64,000 bases of DNA from Cacajao melanocephalus (taxonomy: Eukaryota > Chordata > Mammalia > Primates > Pitheciidae). The notes below the pieces were generated by a model. That model ran no database searches and was not told where the DNA came from. It saw nothing but the letters and a program-made list of their open reading frames with translations. Location of the stretch: positions 97,300-161,299 of the forward strand of contig CAUYLG010013737.1 of the NCBI GenBank assembly GCA_963573385.1, written 5' to 3'. Both the position numbers and the translations under genes were made by a program. Below, piece by piece: positions 1-14,232 of the stretch (position 1 is its first letter; each line of letters begins with the position of its first letter).

Positions 1-1539
1 CTATAATGATAGGTGATCACAGAAAGCAGAGAAAGGGGGAAGAACAGACAAAGAAGGATTAAAGTAGACATGCTGCAATGTTAACGTACTGAAATATAAA
101 CAGCCTGAAGCTTCATTATTCTAACTATACTTGTCAATTTGATATTTTGGATTGTTGATAGAAAACTCAATTCAAAGCAACTTAATCAAATAAGTTGCTG
201 AAATAAGTATATTACTGAAAAGTCGTGAGCTAGGTTTCACATGGAATGAGATAAAGGTTCTAGGTCCACAATGCTGACATTTCTCTCTTGCCTTCATATA
301 TGAGCTATGTTTTCAGGTTGGTTTCAATCAGATTCACAGTATGGCTGCCATCCACAACTGGGGTCATGGTTCCTCATTTACATCCAAGAGATACAGAGAA
401 GCTGTATTATCTCATAGCAATCCAAAAAGTCTCGAGGGTTGTATTAATTGTACTAGCACTGTGATAATTCCTATAGCTAAGTGAATGCCATATACTGGCT
501 GGTTTGAGTCTGTGTTACTCAAACTAACCTCTTAGGGTCAGAAAAATCAAGATTCATCTATAGAGTTTGGGATGGGATCAACTGCCACTAAATTACATGT
601 CTGATACGCATAAAAGAAATGGCAACAAGAAGGTGGCAACACACTAGAGTATCTACTATGTGTAGATGCCACAGCTGATATTTTTAATGAAAACTGTAAT
701 TTTATGATATAACTGAGAAACCATTTATCACATGGTATGTTTCAACTTTTTTTAAACATACCAGATTTATGGCTGGCTTTTAACATTAGACACACATAAG
801 GGGAAAACTTTTACTATGATGACACAACTTATTTACTATGAACAAGTAATATGAAAAGTATTACTTGCTTCAATAAATAGCAAATTCATTGGTGATCTTG
901 TTCCAAGGTGTTTCTGGACAGAATTTACACAATAGAAAACAAAATCTATCTCGGAATACAAAATATATGGCTATTTTCATCTCAAATGAAAATAAAGAAC
1001 CCAGCTTTATAGATTTTAAAATGTTAGATCTCAGAATTAAAATTCCTTTAAAAGAATATAAAGAAATTCATAATTGATTAAATAATAATTCAAAGAGAAT
1101 AAAGGAAACAGACAAGTATCTCTAGGCTAGAATATTTTGTCTCTGTCATAGAAATTTATATAGCTAACAGAATGTGGAGTGAGGAGAAAGGGGAAAGGGG
1201 AATAGGTGAAGCACAAAGAATGAAACTTTATGTATGCCAGTTTTTGAAAAATTATTAAAGAAGTCAGGGATTCCAGAATGAAATAAAGAATATGAAAAAA
1301 GAACCTATGTTTATTAAAAATGTATTAAGAAACCTAACTGTAGAGGGTAGAGAGAAATGTTGCCAATCTAAGTAACTTTGGCAATGTGTGGAGTCTATAA
1401 GACTAAAGAGAAATGCATATAGCACTATATTCTAATTAATAAAGAATATGAATTATCAATTCAGAAACCACTATGTATGTACATTGGAATTAGATAATTA
1501 AGTAAAATGGATGAAATATGGTAGGAGCAGCTTTCTCAT
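1..1539. other. Unassigned AT-rich intergenic DNA
   Basis: I recognise no repeat family or coding signature here. The longest open frame is a 62-codon AT-rich frame at 889-1077, which is no better than chance. Very old degraded LINE sequence cannot be excluded. Confidence 0.5.
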
Positions 1540-2879
1540 TGTTGGAGTGGAATGTTACAAATAAGAGGAAATGGCTAGAGTGACCTACCTGGTAATGGAT
1601 TCCAGTTGGAGACATCAGTGTGAATTGATGTTTAGCTTAATACAGACAAAAGTAAGTTGCATATAGAAATATGTATAGATATAAGTATACATATGGGTTA
1701 AATATACACACATATCTTTACTTGCTTTGTCCACTGAGAGGGTTTAGACACAAGGACACCTCAGTAGCAATGAGTACATCTAGTGCCTAGATCTTGGTTT
1801 CTAAAATTATTTTCTAAGAAAAAGAACCAGGAATTCTTGGAGAAATAGCTGATTCTTGGAATGTAGAGGAGCTCCATCAAATGAACCTGAAGGATTGTGC
1901 TGTGACAGAAAATAAGAAGGTACTCAAATAAAAGTGAAATTATGGGTATGTCAAAGGGACACAAGAGCCAATCAAAAGAGCTACCAATGGTCAAAGCTAG
2001 AAAAATTTGAACCACAACATAAGGCAAGCAGTATTGAATTATAACCCAAAGTATTATCAAACTGATACAAATAAATGATTGAGTAAAAAATACATAAGAA
2101 AGAATAGACAAAGGGGAAGAATTTCTAAGAATTGATGTAGACACTCTTCTCAGTGAGGTGAAGAATAGTTCTCTAGACCTTAAGTGGGGCCTGCACATAA
2201 TGACTTCCTTTGCAAGAGTGTAGTAAGGAAAGAAAAGAGTATCATTACGGTAGAGAAACCTTAACAACACTACCTCCACCAGGTTGTCAAGATTAATAAC
2301 AATGGTGATAAGTCATGTTGATAGTATGTACCCTTAATATGATGTAACAAAAATGATACTTTATCTCCATGGCCTCTTTCCCAAAATTTATAACTACAGT
2401 CTAATCAGGAGAAAAATAAGAGACAGATTCCAGCAGAAGTAATCCATAAAATACCTCTCCCTCAAACTGTCAAGGTCAGGGCGAACAAGGAAAGTTTAGA
2501 AAACTGCACAGTCAGGAGAAGCCAAGGGTGACATTATGACTAAATGTAACATGGTACCCTGAATGGGATCCTGGCACAGAGACAGCAAATAAGGTAGAAA
2601 GTATAGATATCTGAATCAGGTATGAATTTTAATGAATAATAATGTATTAATATTGGTTCACTAATTGTGCCAAGTATATCATAACATAAAATGTTAATAA
2701 GGGGAAATGAGTGTGTGAGATATATATGCGTTTATATATATGTGTGTGTGTGTGTGTGTATATGTATATATACACATATGTGTGTGTGTATATATGTATA
2801 CACACACACATATAGTATTTTTGTATTTTTCTATAAATCTAAAACTATTTTAGAATTAAAAGTTTATTAATTTTAAAGA
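1540..2879 (+). mobile_element. L1M-type LINE-1, 3' region and 3' end
   Basis: This is the non-coding 3' part of an old mammalian L1M element (L1MC/MD/ME-like). Recognisable blocks include the 'gataagtcatgttgatagta' segment near 2310, the 'gggatcctgg' block near 2566, and the terminal 'ctataaatctaaaact' with an A-rich end near 2831-2879. The same family lies in the same orientation near 58.6-59.2 kb and reversed near 42.6-44.3 kb. A TG/TA microsatellite has expanded close to its 3' end. A 172-codon open frame on the minus strand (1761-2279) lies entirely inside this repeat and is fortuitous. The left boundary is approximate. Confidence 0.75.
2718..2816. repeat. Compound (TG)n/(TA)n/(CA)n microsatellite
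   Basis: Alternating purine-pyrimidine tract made of TATA, TGTG and CACA blocks, including about nine uninterrupted TG units near 2741-2759. It sits in the 3' end of the L1M element. Such tracts are usually length-polymorphic and can adopt Z-DNA or cruciform forms. Confidence 0.9.
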
Positions 2880-3150
2880 AGTGCTAGTGAACTAGGAAGA
2901 GAACAGAACTTCTTTAAGTTTATGAAAGCTATCAAGCAAAAGCCTCCATAGTATCTACTGGTAAAATGTCAGATTCATTGCATTTAAGACTAATAATGAG
3001 ACAAAAATGCCCCCGGCTTCAAACCTGCTTCAAGATTGTCCTGGAAGTCCTAGTCAATATATGGCAACACGATTAAAAAAATAGATTACATATGATTCAA
3101 AAAGAAAGAATAAAAATCCTTACTCTCTTAAAAAAATATTATTGTTATCA
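2880..3150 (+). mobile_element. Degenerate L1 ORF2 fragment (reverse transcriptase region)
   Basis: Diverged sense-strand similarity to the stretch of L1 ORF2 that normally reads '...aggatgtcc...ctcttcaac...ctggaagtcctagccag'. The clearest block is 'gtcctggaagtcctagtcaa' at 3038-3057, followed by an A-rich segment. No reading frame is preserved. It follows the L1M 3' end directly and may be a separate insertion. Confidence 0.5.
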
Positions 3151-3296
3151 AGAGCCATGTTCAATATTGGAAAAGAAAGTTAAGGACTATATCATAAATT
3201 TTCGTTAAAAGAGTCATTTTGTTTAGAGTAGCATAAGTCAGCACATAATCACTTGAATTATGAAACTTTTCACATTTAGCAATATAAGTGATATCT

Positions 3297-3341
3297 ACAT
3301 ATATATATATATATATATATAGTGTGTATATATCTATATAT
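3297..3341. repeat. (TA)n microsatellite
   Basis: About eleven uninterrupted AT units at 3299-3320, followed by TG/TA-rich sequence. Confidence 0.85.
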
Positions 3342-3581
3342 TTCACAAAATTTCACAATTAATCAGAGCAGTCAATGTTTTCACTCTCCTTAAATGACTA
3401 AATTCTATAGTAAGAAAAACTATTCAGGCAAACCCTGGAAAAGCAAGTCCTCGATTTTATTTCATTTTAATTACATTTTATTATAAGTTGTTTTCAATAG
3501 AATAGTGTATTTCAAATTTAATTGAATATTGAGATAAAGAAACATCGTAGTAATTACTGTGTATTTAAAATTAACACACAA

Positions 3582-3878
<297 letters not shown>

Positions 3879-3889
3879 TTAACACACAA

Positions 3890-4272
3890 AAATACAGTAA
3901 CATTTGATTATCAGTGTTGTTGAAATATACTTAACAAAAGTAAATTTTCCAGAAAGAGAAATGTTTTGCTTCAATCACTATTATAATCACTTTTGAATTT
4001 GTTTCTAAAAGGGTAAAAGTCTTCCATATTTCATTAATGAAAGTATTTAGCGTGATTTTTTTAAATTTTTCTTATATTTCTTTCATTTTTAACATGATTT
4101 AACCTTTTCTTTTGTATTCAGGATCTTTATAGTATCACATTATATTTTTTTTTATGTATTAAAACTTTTCTACATACAGATTTTTTTTTGCCACCAATTA
4201 TTCTAAATGACCTTCAGTGGCTATGTTTTTATATTAGTGGTGTTTATATGCTTTCCTTGTGGCTAATTCTTA
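3890..4272. other. Unassigned AT-rich DNA
   Basis: T-rich sequence with short poly-T runs (4146-4154, 4182-4189). I see no recognisable repeat or gene. Confidence 0.5.
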
Positions 4273-4402
4273 CTTCATTTAATAACATTCAACAAATAAT
4301 TGTTTTGTGCCCAGAATTTGCCAGAAATGTTCTAGTACTGTGGATACAGCAGTGAATAAAACAGACAAAATCCCTGTTCTTCTAGAGCTCAGATCCAGCA
4401 AT
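4273..4402 (-). mobile_element. L2 LINE 3'-end fragment
   Basis: The reverse complement follows the L2 3' end ('...tgtatccacagtactagaac...ctggca...aataaatatttgttgaatg'). On the plus strand the recognisable parts are the 'cattcaacaaataattg' start and the 'ggatacagcagtgaataaaa' block. Old and diverged. Confidence 0.75.
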
Positions 4403-4809
4403 TTCATAGTAGTGTAATAATTTCTATTTTTGCTGATTCTCCTTCTCCTCAACTGCAATATTTTCTATTCATGCAAATTTTATAAGATTTTTTTTAATGT
4501 TGATAAGAAAATCAGATTATTAACCCTATTTGATCAGTAACCTTAATCTGATACATAAGAAATTCTAAATCAATGGTCTCTACATAGGGGAAAACAATAT
4601 GTTTTCTTGAAGCTAAATACTGTGTTCACTAATTACTGGGCAGTGTCACTGTGTTTTAGATAGAAAAAGAAAAAAGAATAATATGAGCAGGCCAATATTA
4701 AACCTTAAATTGCCAAGTAGGAAAATATGAAGCAACTCAGCTTCCAGGTCAAGTAAAATGCTTTTCTAAAATTTATATCTGCAAGCATTTCCCACATTCT
4801 GTTTTCTCA

Positions 4810-5060
4810 TCTGAAGCCTTCTTTTTACAACTTGAAATGTTTTCCTGTTCCTTTAAGACCCAGCACAACTATCACTTGCTCTGAAATGCCTTTTCTTGGC
4901 TTACCAGGCAAATGCCCTGCTCCTTCCTCTGGCCTTCCCTGGACATTGCTATATACAGTTATTGTAACACATGGCTCACCACCAGTGTTTTATGAACTCC
5001 AAGAGAATGGGATGATAGGATATTTATGCTTCTATTATCTGGGCATTAAAAAGTCAAGAC
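4810..5060 (+). mobile_element. L2 LINE 3' region fragment
   Basis: Pyrimidine-rich L2-type sequence in sense orientation: a 'cctttaagacccagcacaac' block, then 'ctggccttccctggac', then 'gaactccaagagaatgggat', matching the order of motifs in L2 3' consensus. An 88-codon open frame at 4832-5098 is a by-product of this repeat and has no sign of coding function. Confidence 0.6.
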
Positions 5061-5107
5061 ATAGAACGAATGTGTTTCCAGTATCTTTGTGGGAGTAATG
5101 CAGCCTG

Positions 5108-5250
5108 TTGGTGAGGAATATGAGCTCTGAGTGGCTGTACAGCCTTGGGTAAGCCCTTAATATTACCCTACTTCAGTCTTAGATTCCATAACTCTGAGGT
5201 TCCAATTTCAAGGAGTTATTATATTATAATGGAAATAATTTATCTAACAT
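5108..5250 (+). mobile_element. MIR SINE fragment
   Basis: Order of MIR core motifs is visible though diverged: 'gaatatgagctctgagt', then 'agccttgggtaagccctta', then 'ttcagtcttagattccataa', then an 'aataat' end. Ancient tRNA-derived SINE. Confidence 0.5.
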
Positions 5251-6289
5251 ATCTAATAGTTCTTGGGAAACCTTACTAATTTATGAACAACATGTATAAA
5301 CCATGCAAACTTGTTGAAACTTATAAACATTCTATTTATATCATGTTTAATTATTTTGTGGATCTGTTTAAATTAGAAGCACCTGTTTTGACAGGGAGAA
5401 TTGGGAAATGACATTCTTTCTCTTCCAAATTTACTCACTTAACAGATAAGATTTACATTTATTCTAAGGCAAATATATTAAGAAAGATACATTTCAAAAG
5501 AATTCCTCACCTTAAGATCATATAATGTTTACTAGAGTGAAGTGAATAACTGAGGACATTTACTCCCTGTATCAAATAAAAGCACAAGGAATTAATGGAA
5601 ACATGTTTTTGTTATCTGAAAACTGATACATCTCTAAACACCATTTTGCTTATGAAGGACCTAATACAGAGGCAAGCCCTTCAATACAGAGTCGATCATG
5701 TTGACTAAGGGAGCAAATTTTCAAAACCAAACACCTTTAGTCATGGAGTTAATGCTTAAATATTGGGTATGGAGGTTTAATATTCTTGTGCCAAAACTTC
5801 TCTTCAAATACTGTGAAACTGTGCTGCTGAAGTGTTGAAAGCTCTTCATTTTGAAATCATAAATTATTAAAGCTTTTAATTTATTGTTGAATTCAGTGTG
5901 CCAGCTAAATTTATCATAAACTCTAAAAACAAAGAAGTAATGGTTTGCAGTTGTACCTTCCCAGATAAAGAAGTGGATTTTATGGCAACAACCAAAAGTT
6001 GATATCCCATCCATCCTGCTCAGGCTGAATCAGCCAGGGATGAGCAAAAGCTGCCTGGAACTCAGCTTTTAAAACAATGTGTCAGTATAATAATGTCTTC
6101 CATCATGATGTTTCCTATCAGAATAAAAAGCTTATTTCCAAAGAATAATTGATCCCAGCATTACAAGGTGCAAGTCAGCCAAAACTTGTCGATCTTTTTA
6201 AAACAAAAATCACTATATATCAAGAACTCAAGTTCAGTTGTTTAGGGCTTTACAATAATGTGAAAAACATGCTATAGCAGTTGTTTTAT
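5251..6289. other. Unassigned intergenic DNA
   Basis: No recognisable repeat. A 97-codon minus-strand frame at 5721-6014 has no motif I recognise and is probably chance. Confidence 0.45.
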
Positions 6290-6660
6290 AGTCTTATCCT
6301 CTGATTGGCTGGCTGAGAATTTGGAAATCCCTCAGCATGTTCATCTGCTCCTACTATCCCACTGGGGTCTCAATAATCTGGAGCTCTCTGCAACTTGCCA
6401 GTCAATTAGCGCTCAGGGAGATTCATGCATTTGATGAAATTTGTGTAGAGTAAAACCCCAGCACCACATCTCCCTCCTCAAAATCCCCAGAAGAGTAAAT
6501 ACTTTTCAACAATGGCCTTTTTCTCCTCAATAGGCAGTTTGGGCAAACAGGCGTAGGAACACTGATGATGAACAAGCATTGTCCTTCTGGGGTGGAGAGA
6601 CTTGAGGATGGTTATGGGGCTCTCATGAACTGCCAAAGGTGGCAGCTTCACTACTCAGTT
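6290..6660. other. Non-repetitive block, richer in GC than its surroundings
   Basis: This stretch is noticeably less AT-rich than its surroundings and matches no repeat I recognise. It contains homeobox-type AT motifs (for example 'caattagcgc' near 6404 and 'atgcatttgat' near 6425) but no open frame of note. It could be a conserved non-coding element or just a remnant of an unrecognised repeat. Conservation cannot be judged from one sequence. Confidence 0.25.
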
Positions 6661-7949
6661 GCAGGAACATTTAAAGAATATTGGAAGAAGACAGAAATAA
6701 CAATCTTAGAATGAGTAGCAAAGGAAGAATGAAAGATTGACCAAGTTGTTTTTCCGATATTAAATTATTTATAATTAAAACTTTCGATGTTATTTAATTG
6801 TACTGAAAGAAACTTTTTTAAGTTAAATATAGTTTAAAATATAGGTAGGTCTAGGTAGAAAATCTAAAAATTACATTGCCTTTACAGTTTAATTTTTCCC
6901 CTGAACAACAGAACTATTGCAGCCTAAAGACTCCATTTGAATCCAACTTTTTTCTCGTTTCATTAATTTGGCAACAGCTGAAAAACCACCTTTATTTTCC
7001 ACACTGTACCAGAATATGTGTCACTATGTACAAATTAACCATTTCAAATTATTTTAAGCTGACAGAATAAGCTCTGAACCCTAATATAAAGACTAGTTTT
7101 AAATGCTATTAGCATTCAAATGTACAGCACATGCTATTTATGAATCAAGAACGCATCTTTTCTATGTTGTAATCTATATTTTTAAAATAATATTTTTCAA
7201 GTTTTTCCTATTGCTACAATATTCCTAATAAAACAAACTGGATAATTTCCTTCCTGGGGCCTAGGTTATAATAGTAAATGTATCAAGTGAAAATACTTTT
7301 GAAGACAGACTTATAATAAAACACAGAGACATACATATAAAATAGGGCATTTGAATTACATTAAAAAAACAAACAGGAGAACTCTCTAGTCTAGAAATTA
7401 TTTTTGTAAGAGGAATCAGGGACTTCTTGCAAACCTCAGAAAGATGCAGACAAGAGTTTTGATTGTCTTGGACATTTGCTGTACACTCTCCAAAATGTAC
7501 TTAGATAGCATCATCACCCAACTGTATTTACATATCATTGTAAATCTTATGTTTTCCGATTACTCAGAAAAAAATTGGACTATCTATGAACACAGAGCAT
7601 GCCATTTGAAATTTTAAAAATATAATATGTACACATTCACAAAGATCCATCTATAAAATGAATTCAAATTATCCAATATTAATGGAGTCTCCTACTTGTG
7701 CAAAGCACAGTGTCAGTCATCTTTTCCTATGGGGCTTATCTGGCACTAGCCGGGTCTGGTGGTTCAGTCGAATCATCCCAGGCATTTGGCTTGGCACTAT
7801 AAGAAAATCCTTATATCAAGGCTTATCAATGAAACCATTACATCATGAGGAGAGTGTTTTAAAATACACATGCTGAATTTAGCACATTATGCTTTTCCTA
7901 AAGCAGCAGTCAAGAAAAACTTCAGCTTTATGCATATTATTATGTCAAC
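6661..7949. other. Unassigned AT-rich DNA
   Basis: No recognised repeats or coding features. Open frames of 64-72 codons (6876-7070, 7658-7876) lack motifs, and I treat them as chance. Confidence 0.45.
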
Positions 7950-8220
<271 letters not shown>

Positions 8221-8560
8221 AAATGTAAGATTTGTATTTGTACCATTTTTATTTGGGTCCAAACTGCAATAATTTTTTTCTTAATTTATTTCCTTCATGG
8301 AATGTGAAAATATCCAACTGAATTGATTAACATTGCATTTAGAGGCTAGAAAATACATGCTCCAGATGTACTGAGACTGAGACAAAGAAGTGAAAATGAG
8401 CAATTTGTGAAAGGATCAGCTGCAGAGTACTATAATTACGGATAAATATTCAGATAAGGTTGAAACTAACTGACTCACCTTTGAAGTATGGTTAAGAGAC
8501 ACTTCAAATGCTCCCTTTCTAATAGATAGCTCAATCTTGTTCATAGAAAAAACATGTACA
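8221..8560. other. Unassigned DNA between an Alu and an L1M
   Basis: I see nothing recognisable. The right part may be further degraded L1. Confidence 0.4.
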
Positions 8561-9272
8561 AAAAGTCATCATCAGTTTTTTACAAAACTCAACATACTCT
8601 TAACCATATGAAGCAACAATTGCACTCTCTGTTATTTACCAAATGGAGCAGTAAATTTATGTCTCTACCAAAACCTACACATGGATGTTTATAGCAGTTT
8701 CATTCATAATTGCCAAACCCTGGATTCAACCAAGATGTTATTCAATAGGTGAATGAATAAATAAACTGTGATACAGGCAGTAAATGGAATATTATTTAGT
8801 GCTAAAAAGAAATGAGCTATCAAGCCATAAAAATACATGAGGAAACTCAAATGTATATTACTGTGTGAAAGAAGTCAATCTCAAAGTCTACATATTGTAC
8901 AATTCCAACTATGTGACTTTCTTGAATGGGTAAAATTATTGGCACAATAAAAAGATCAAAGGTTGCCAAGGAGAAGGGAGGGACGAATAGGTGGAGCACA
9001 GATTGTTTTGAAGTCAGTGAAACTACCTGTATGATACCATAATGGTAGATAAATGTTACACATTTGTTTAAATCCATAGAATGTACAACATCATAATTTA
9101 AACTATGGACACTGGGTGATAATAATGTGTCAATGCAGGTTCATCTATTGATAATTGATAATGGGGGAGACTATACATGTTGGGGGCAGGGGATCTCTGG
9201 GAAATCTCTGTATTTCCTCTCAATTTTGTTGTAGTCTAAAACTACTATTCAAAAAATGAACTTCATTGAAAA
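8561..9272 (+). mobile_element. L1M-type LINE-1, end of ORF2 plus 3'UTR
   Basis: Sense-strand L1 3' end. It carries the region coding 'ML..GTF...PI.LY'-type ORF2 C-terminus only as a wreck, the landmark 'tgtttatagcagtttcattc' near 8688, the 'aatattatttagtgctaaaa' block near 8789, and a 3'UTR ending in 'caattttgttgtagtctaaa' with an A-rich tail near 9245-9272. It is 5'-truncated, the normal outcome of L1 retrotransposition. No frame survives. Confidence 0.8.
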
Positions 9273-10844
9273 CAATATTTATAGCTTTTAATAGTAATTT
9301 AAAGCCATTTTCTAAGTAATAATGTAGTAAACTATATAAATAGAACAGATTAAATCCATAGAATTAATCAGGCTTAGAGCTTCCATTTTGCATCCTTGCT
9401 GTTGTTCTTATTTTAATGTTGAAATATCATATTACTAATAATAGTATTGATTTATATAATATTTCACACTTTTCAAAGTGATCCTTGAAACAGTATTCTA
9501 TCAGAACACGAAAATAAATTTAGAAGTATTAAAGTGCATTTATTTTATATATGTATAAATTTTTTTCAAAGTATTACTATATTATGGTATAGAGTAGTAT
9601 TTTATACATTAGTTCATTTTATAGTAAAAACATTTATGTACAACTGTGGAGAAACTGCTGCAGAGATAGTTGCAACTTAAATTAGAAAATATTTTCTCTG
9701 TAGAAAATAGTAAAAATTATAACATTTACCAAGCTAGCCCAACAAGTTAATTTAAACCAAATAGCAGCTAAATATGTTATATATTTATAAATACAGGTTG
9801 AATTCTGGGATTCAGGAGAAATGTTTCAAGTTATGTGAAGTGAAATTTCTATTACTCTTCCCTCTTACTCTTAATTTATGTCTGATTATTTTTCTTTATG
9901 CTAAATCCATAATCCACAATAAGGTTTTAGCTGTTCTTTTCTAAAGGATGGGTACCAGATCCTTTTAAACAACTTGTTAGGGTACCCATGCCTATCCAAA
10001 TAATGAAATAGTTCAGTTGTTATTAAAGCAGTTCTGGCAAAACCAGAATCTAATAAATTCTACTGTCATCTACTACCCATGGCTTGATGGGAAGCCATGA
10101 GGAACAAGGGTAAAGTAATAAAACTGGCAAGTGGATCAAGGAATGAGAGCCAAGAGAATTCTGGACCAGAAGGCAAGAAATATCTAGTCAGGATTTAAGG
10201 ACAGAACTGAAGTTCAAACAGAAAAAGGATGTTGCCTCAAGGATCAGGAGCTGAGCTGGCTAACAGAGCCCCCAGTATATGGTGATCAAATAAGGGGCAG
10301 TTACAGATAAAGGCTGGATTAAGCAAGAGTAACGAGGACCTAGAAAGATTCTAGGTATTCACAATAATTAAGTGAAAACAAGACAGACCATGAGACCTTA
10401 AATTTCCTAGCATAGTATGTTCCAGGATTCCCAGTACAGAAAGAATCTCTGGAAATTAAGGCGAGAAGATAATGAGACTCTTAAGTTCCTGTGCTATGTA
10501 GAATGTTTCCCAAAGAAATAAAATCTGAGAAATCAGGCAGAGTTACCTGACCAGGGGCTACATCAAGTTCTTCAGTTCCCTCAACCCAACTTAGTCACAT
10601 ACAATTTGTCTTAAAAGGAAGCCTGCAAACAGCTAAAATAAACTTTCAATAGAGATTCAGTTTAACAAACAGATCCTATACTGTGGCTTTAGGAACTAGA
10701 CAAATTTTTATGATAGCAACTCACATATCTTGAGCTCTCTGAGTCAATTCAGTTAAATAATAATAAAAGAGGGAAAAGCTTGAGAAAAATTCAAGTCTAC
10801 AAATTCTAATATTGCTGTGTTCTACTGCTCTTATTTTACTTATT
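9273..10844. other. Unassigned intergenic DNA
   Basis: The left part is AT-rich. The part at about 10080-10640 is more balanced in composition, could be an unrecognised LTR remnant, and carries no clear TG...CA ends. I cannot assign it. No open frame of interest. Confidence 0.4.
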
Positions 10845-11945
10845 GTATGTAAGATGTAAAACAGTGTTTTGACATACATATATGCATAATAAAATGATTA
10901 CTACAACCCAGCAAATTAATGTATCTATCATCTCACATAATTGCCTTTTTTAAAATTGTAAGAGCACCTGAAATCTACTCACCTAGCAAATTTGCAGTCT
11001 ACAATACATTATTATTAACTGTAGTCATCATGTTGTATATTAGACCTCTAGACATGCTATATAACTGCATTTCATACCCCTTGACCAACATCTCTCCATT
11101 TCCTCCAACTCCCAGCGACAGATAACCACCGTTCTACTCCATTTGTAGGTATTTGACTTTTTTAGATTTGATATATAATTAAGATCATGTACTATATGTA
11201 TTTCTGTGCCTGGTTTATTTCACTAAGCATAATGACGTCCAGGTTTATTCGTATTGTTGCAAATGACAGAATCTTTCTCTTTTCTAGATCTGAATGATAT
11301 TCCATTATATATATATACACACCATCATTTCTTTATCCATTCATCCATTTTTTCATGAATACCTAGGTATTTCCATAGCTTAGCATTGTGAATAATGCTG
11401 CCATAAACAGGAGTGCAGGCATCTATTCTAGGGGCATATACCTAGAAGAGATATTGCTGATCATATGGTAGTTTTATCTGTAATTTTTTGAGAAACCTCC
11501 GTATCATTTTCCATAATAGGTCTATCAATTATATTCCTACCAACAATGTATAATAGTTCCTATTTCTCCACACCCTATCCAACACTTATCTCCTGTCTTT
11601 TTGATAATAGCCAAGTGTGAGGTGATAACTCATTGTGGTTTTGACACACATTTCTCTGATGATTAGTAATGTGGAGCACTGTTTCATATACTCGTTGGCC
11701 ATTTTATGTTTTCTGTGGAAAAATGTGTCTTCAAGTATTTTGCCAGTTTTTTAATTGGGGCATTTGTTTTTGTGGGTGTGTGTTTTTTGGTATGTTTTTC
11801 ACCTTTTGCTATTGAGTTGAATTGCGTATATATTATGAGTATTAACCCTATCAGATATATGGCTTGCAAATATTTTCTCTCCATACATAGATTGCCTTTT
11901 GATTTTATTAATTGCTCCCTTTACTGTGCAGAAGATTCTGATGAA
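10845..11945 (-). mobile_element. 5'-truncated LINE-1 (L1PB/L1MA-like), antisense
   Basis: The plus strand shows the antisense of an L1 3'UTR ('gttttgacatacatatatgc' near 10867, 'cccttgaccaacatctctcc' near 11078) followed by antisense ORF2 C-terminal sequence ('cttatttcactaagcataat' class motif near 11212-11232, 'atattccattatatatatat' near 11297). The 5' end of the element is at the right and is truncated beside a DNA transposon. The 82- and 66-codon frames here are fortuitous. Confidence 0.85.
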
Positions 11946-12949
11946 TGCAGATGATCATCGAACAAAGGAGGAGTTAAAGATGCTGCCCCATATATAAACA
12001 TCTGTATATAACTTTTGACTCCCCCAAAACTGAACTATTAGTAGCCTGCTATTGATTAGAAGCCTTATTGACGACATAGTCAGTTAACACATATTTTGTA
12101 TGTTATATATAATATATACTATAGATTTATAAGAATGTAAGCTGGAGAAAAACAGTTGTTACGAAAATCATATGGAAGATAAAATTACAGTATTTATTGA
12201 TACTGTAAGTTTATGTCTCCTGTTTACAAGACAAATTGTCTGCCTGAAATGGCTGGCAATCATAGCCACAAACTTCAATCTGTGGTAGGTATGAGGCAAT
12301 TGAACCTTTTTGTAATGTTATGAGTTTTTTCTGCTTCTTGGGAGAAATCCCAACATCACTAGTGGCACTTCATATGAATCCCATGGTGTTATTCAAGTTT
12401 ATTGCATTAAACATGATGAAGACTACATGAGAAATTCGAGATCACTTTTTCCTGTAATACAAATTTGCCAGAGAAATGAACTGTTCATGCAGAGATGGTT
12501 ATCATCTCACAGTGTGTTAAATGGATATTTGCAACACTTGAGCTCAGCACAATAGCAACAAGTACACGACAGTAGCACAGTATGTACAGTGAATTTTATG
12601 TGCTTATGATTTAATATTTCATTTTTATATTTGTTTACATTTCTCTCCACTTTGAATAACACCATGTACAGTGCATATGTTTTCGTACATTTTAACTTTT
12701 TAAAATAGATTTGTGTATATTTATGGTAGTAGATGATAAAATAGACTAATACCTACCTATATTTTATGCATTCATGACACCTAATTTTCTTTGATTTTTT
12801 TTTTATTTTTCTGGTCTATATAGTTTGTCTATAAGTTTCTTTAAATCGTTGCAAGTTTTCAAAAAAAATTCTAATATATTTTTTGAAAACAATCTGTATA
12901 TTTGCAGATCTGTGAACTTCAAACTCACGTTTTTCAAGGATCAACTGCA
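11946..12949. mobile_element. Non-autonomous DNA transposon with degenerate TIRs (pogo/Tigger-like)
   Basis: I recognise the internal sequence of a mammalian MITE-like family: 'aacttttgactcccccaaaa' near 12009, 'ttaacacatattttgtatg' near 12084, 'gcaacaagtacacgacagta' near 12555, and a right end 'ttcaaggatcaactgca'. Left TGCAGATGATCATCGAACAA (11946-11965) and the complement of the right end (12930-12949) agree at most positions, giving roughly 20-bp terminal inverted repeats. No transposase frame is present. The family name is uncertain: Tigger-type by its CAG...CTG ends, with a Ricksha-type element as the alternative. Confidence 0.65.
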
Positions 12950-14221
<1,272 letters not shown>

Positions 14222-14232
14222 GAAGCCAATTC

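Noticed and set aside
1761..2279. 172-codon open frame on the minus strand, the longest in the window
   Set aside because: It lies wholly inside an L1M 3' non-coding region, is antisense to it, and has Leu/Ile/Phe-rich composition typical of AT-rich chance frames.
12855..12890. Perfect 12-bp inverted repeat (GTTTTCAAAAAA and its inverse)
   Set aside because: Similar A/T-rich sequence belongs to the DNA-transposon family consensus as I remember it, so it need not be a new template switch.
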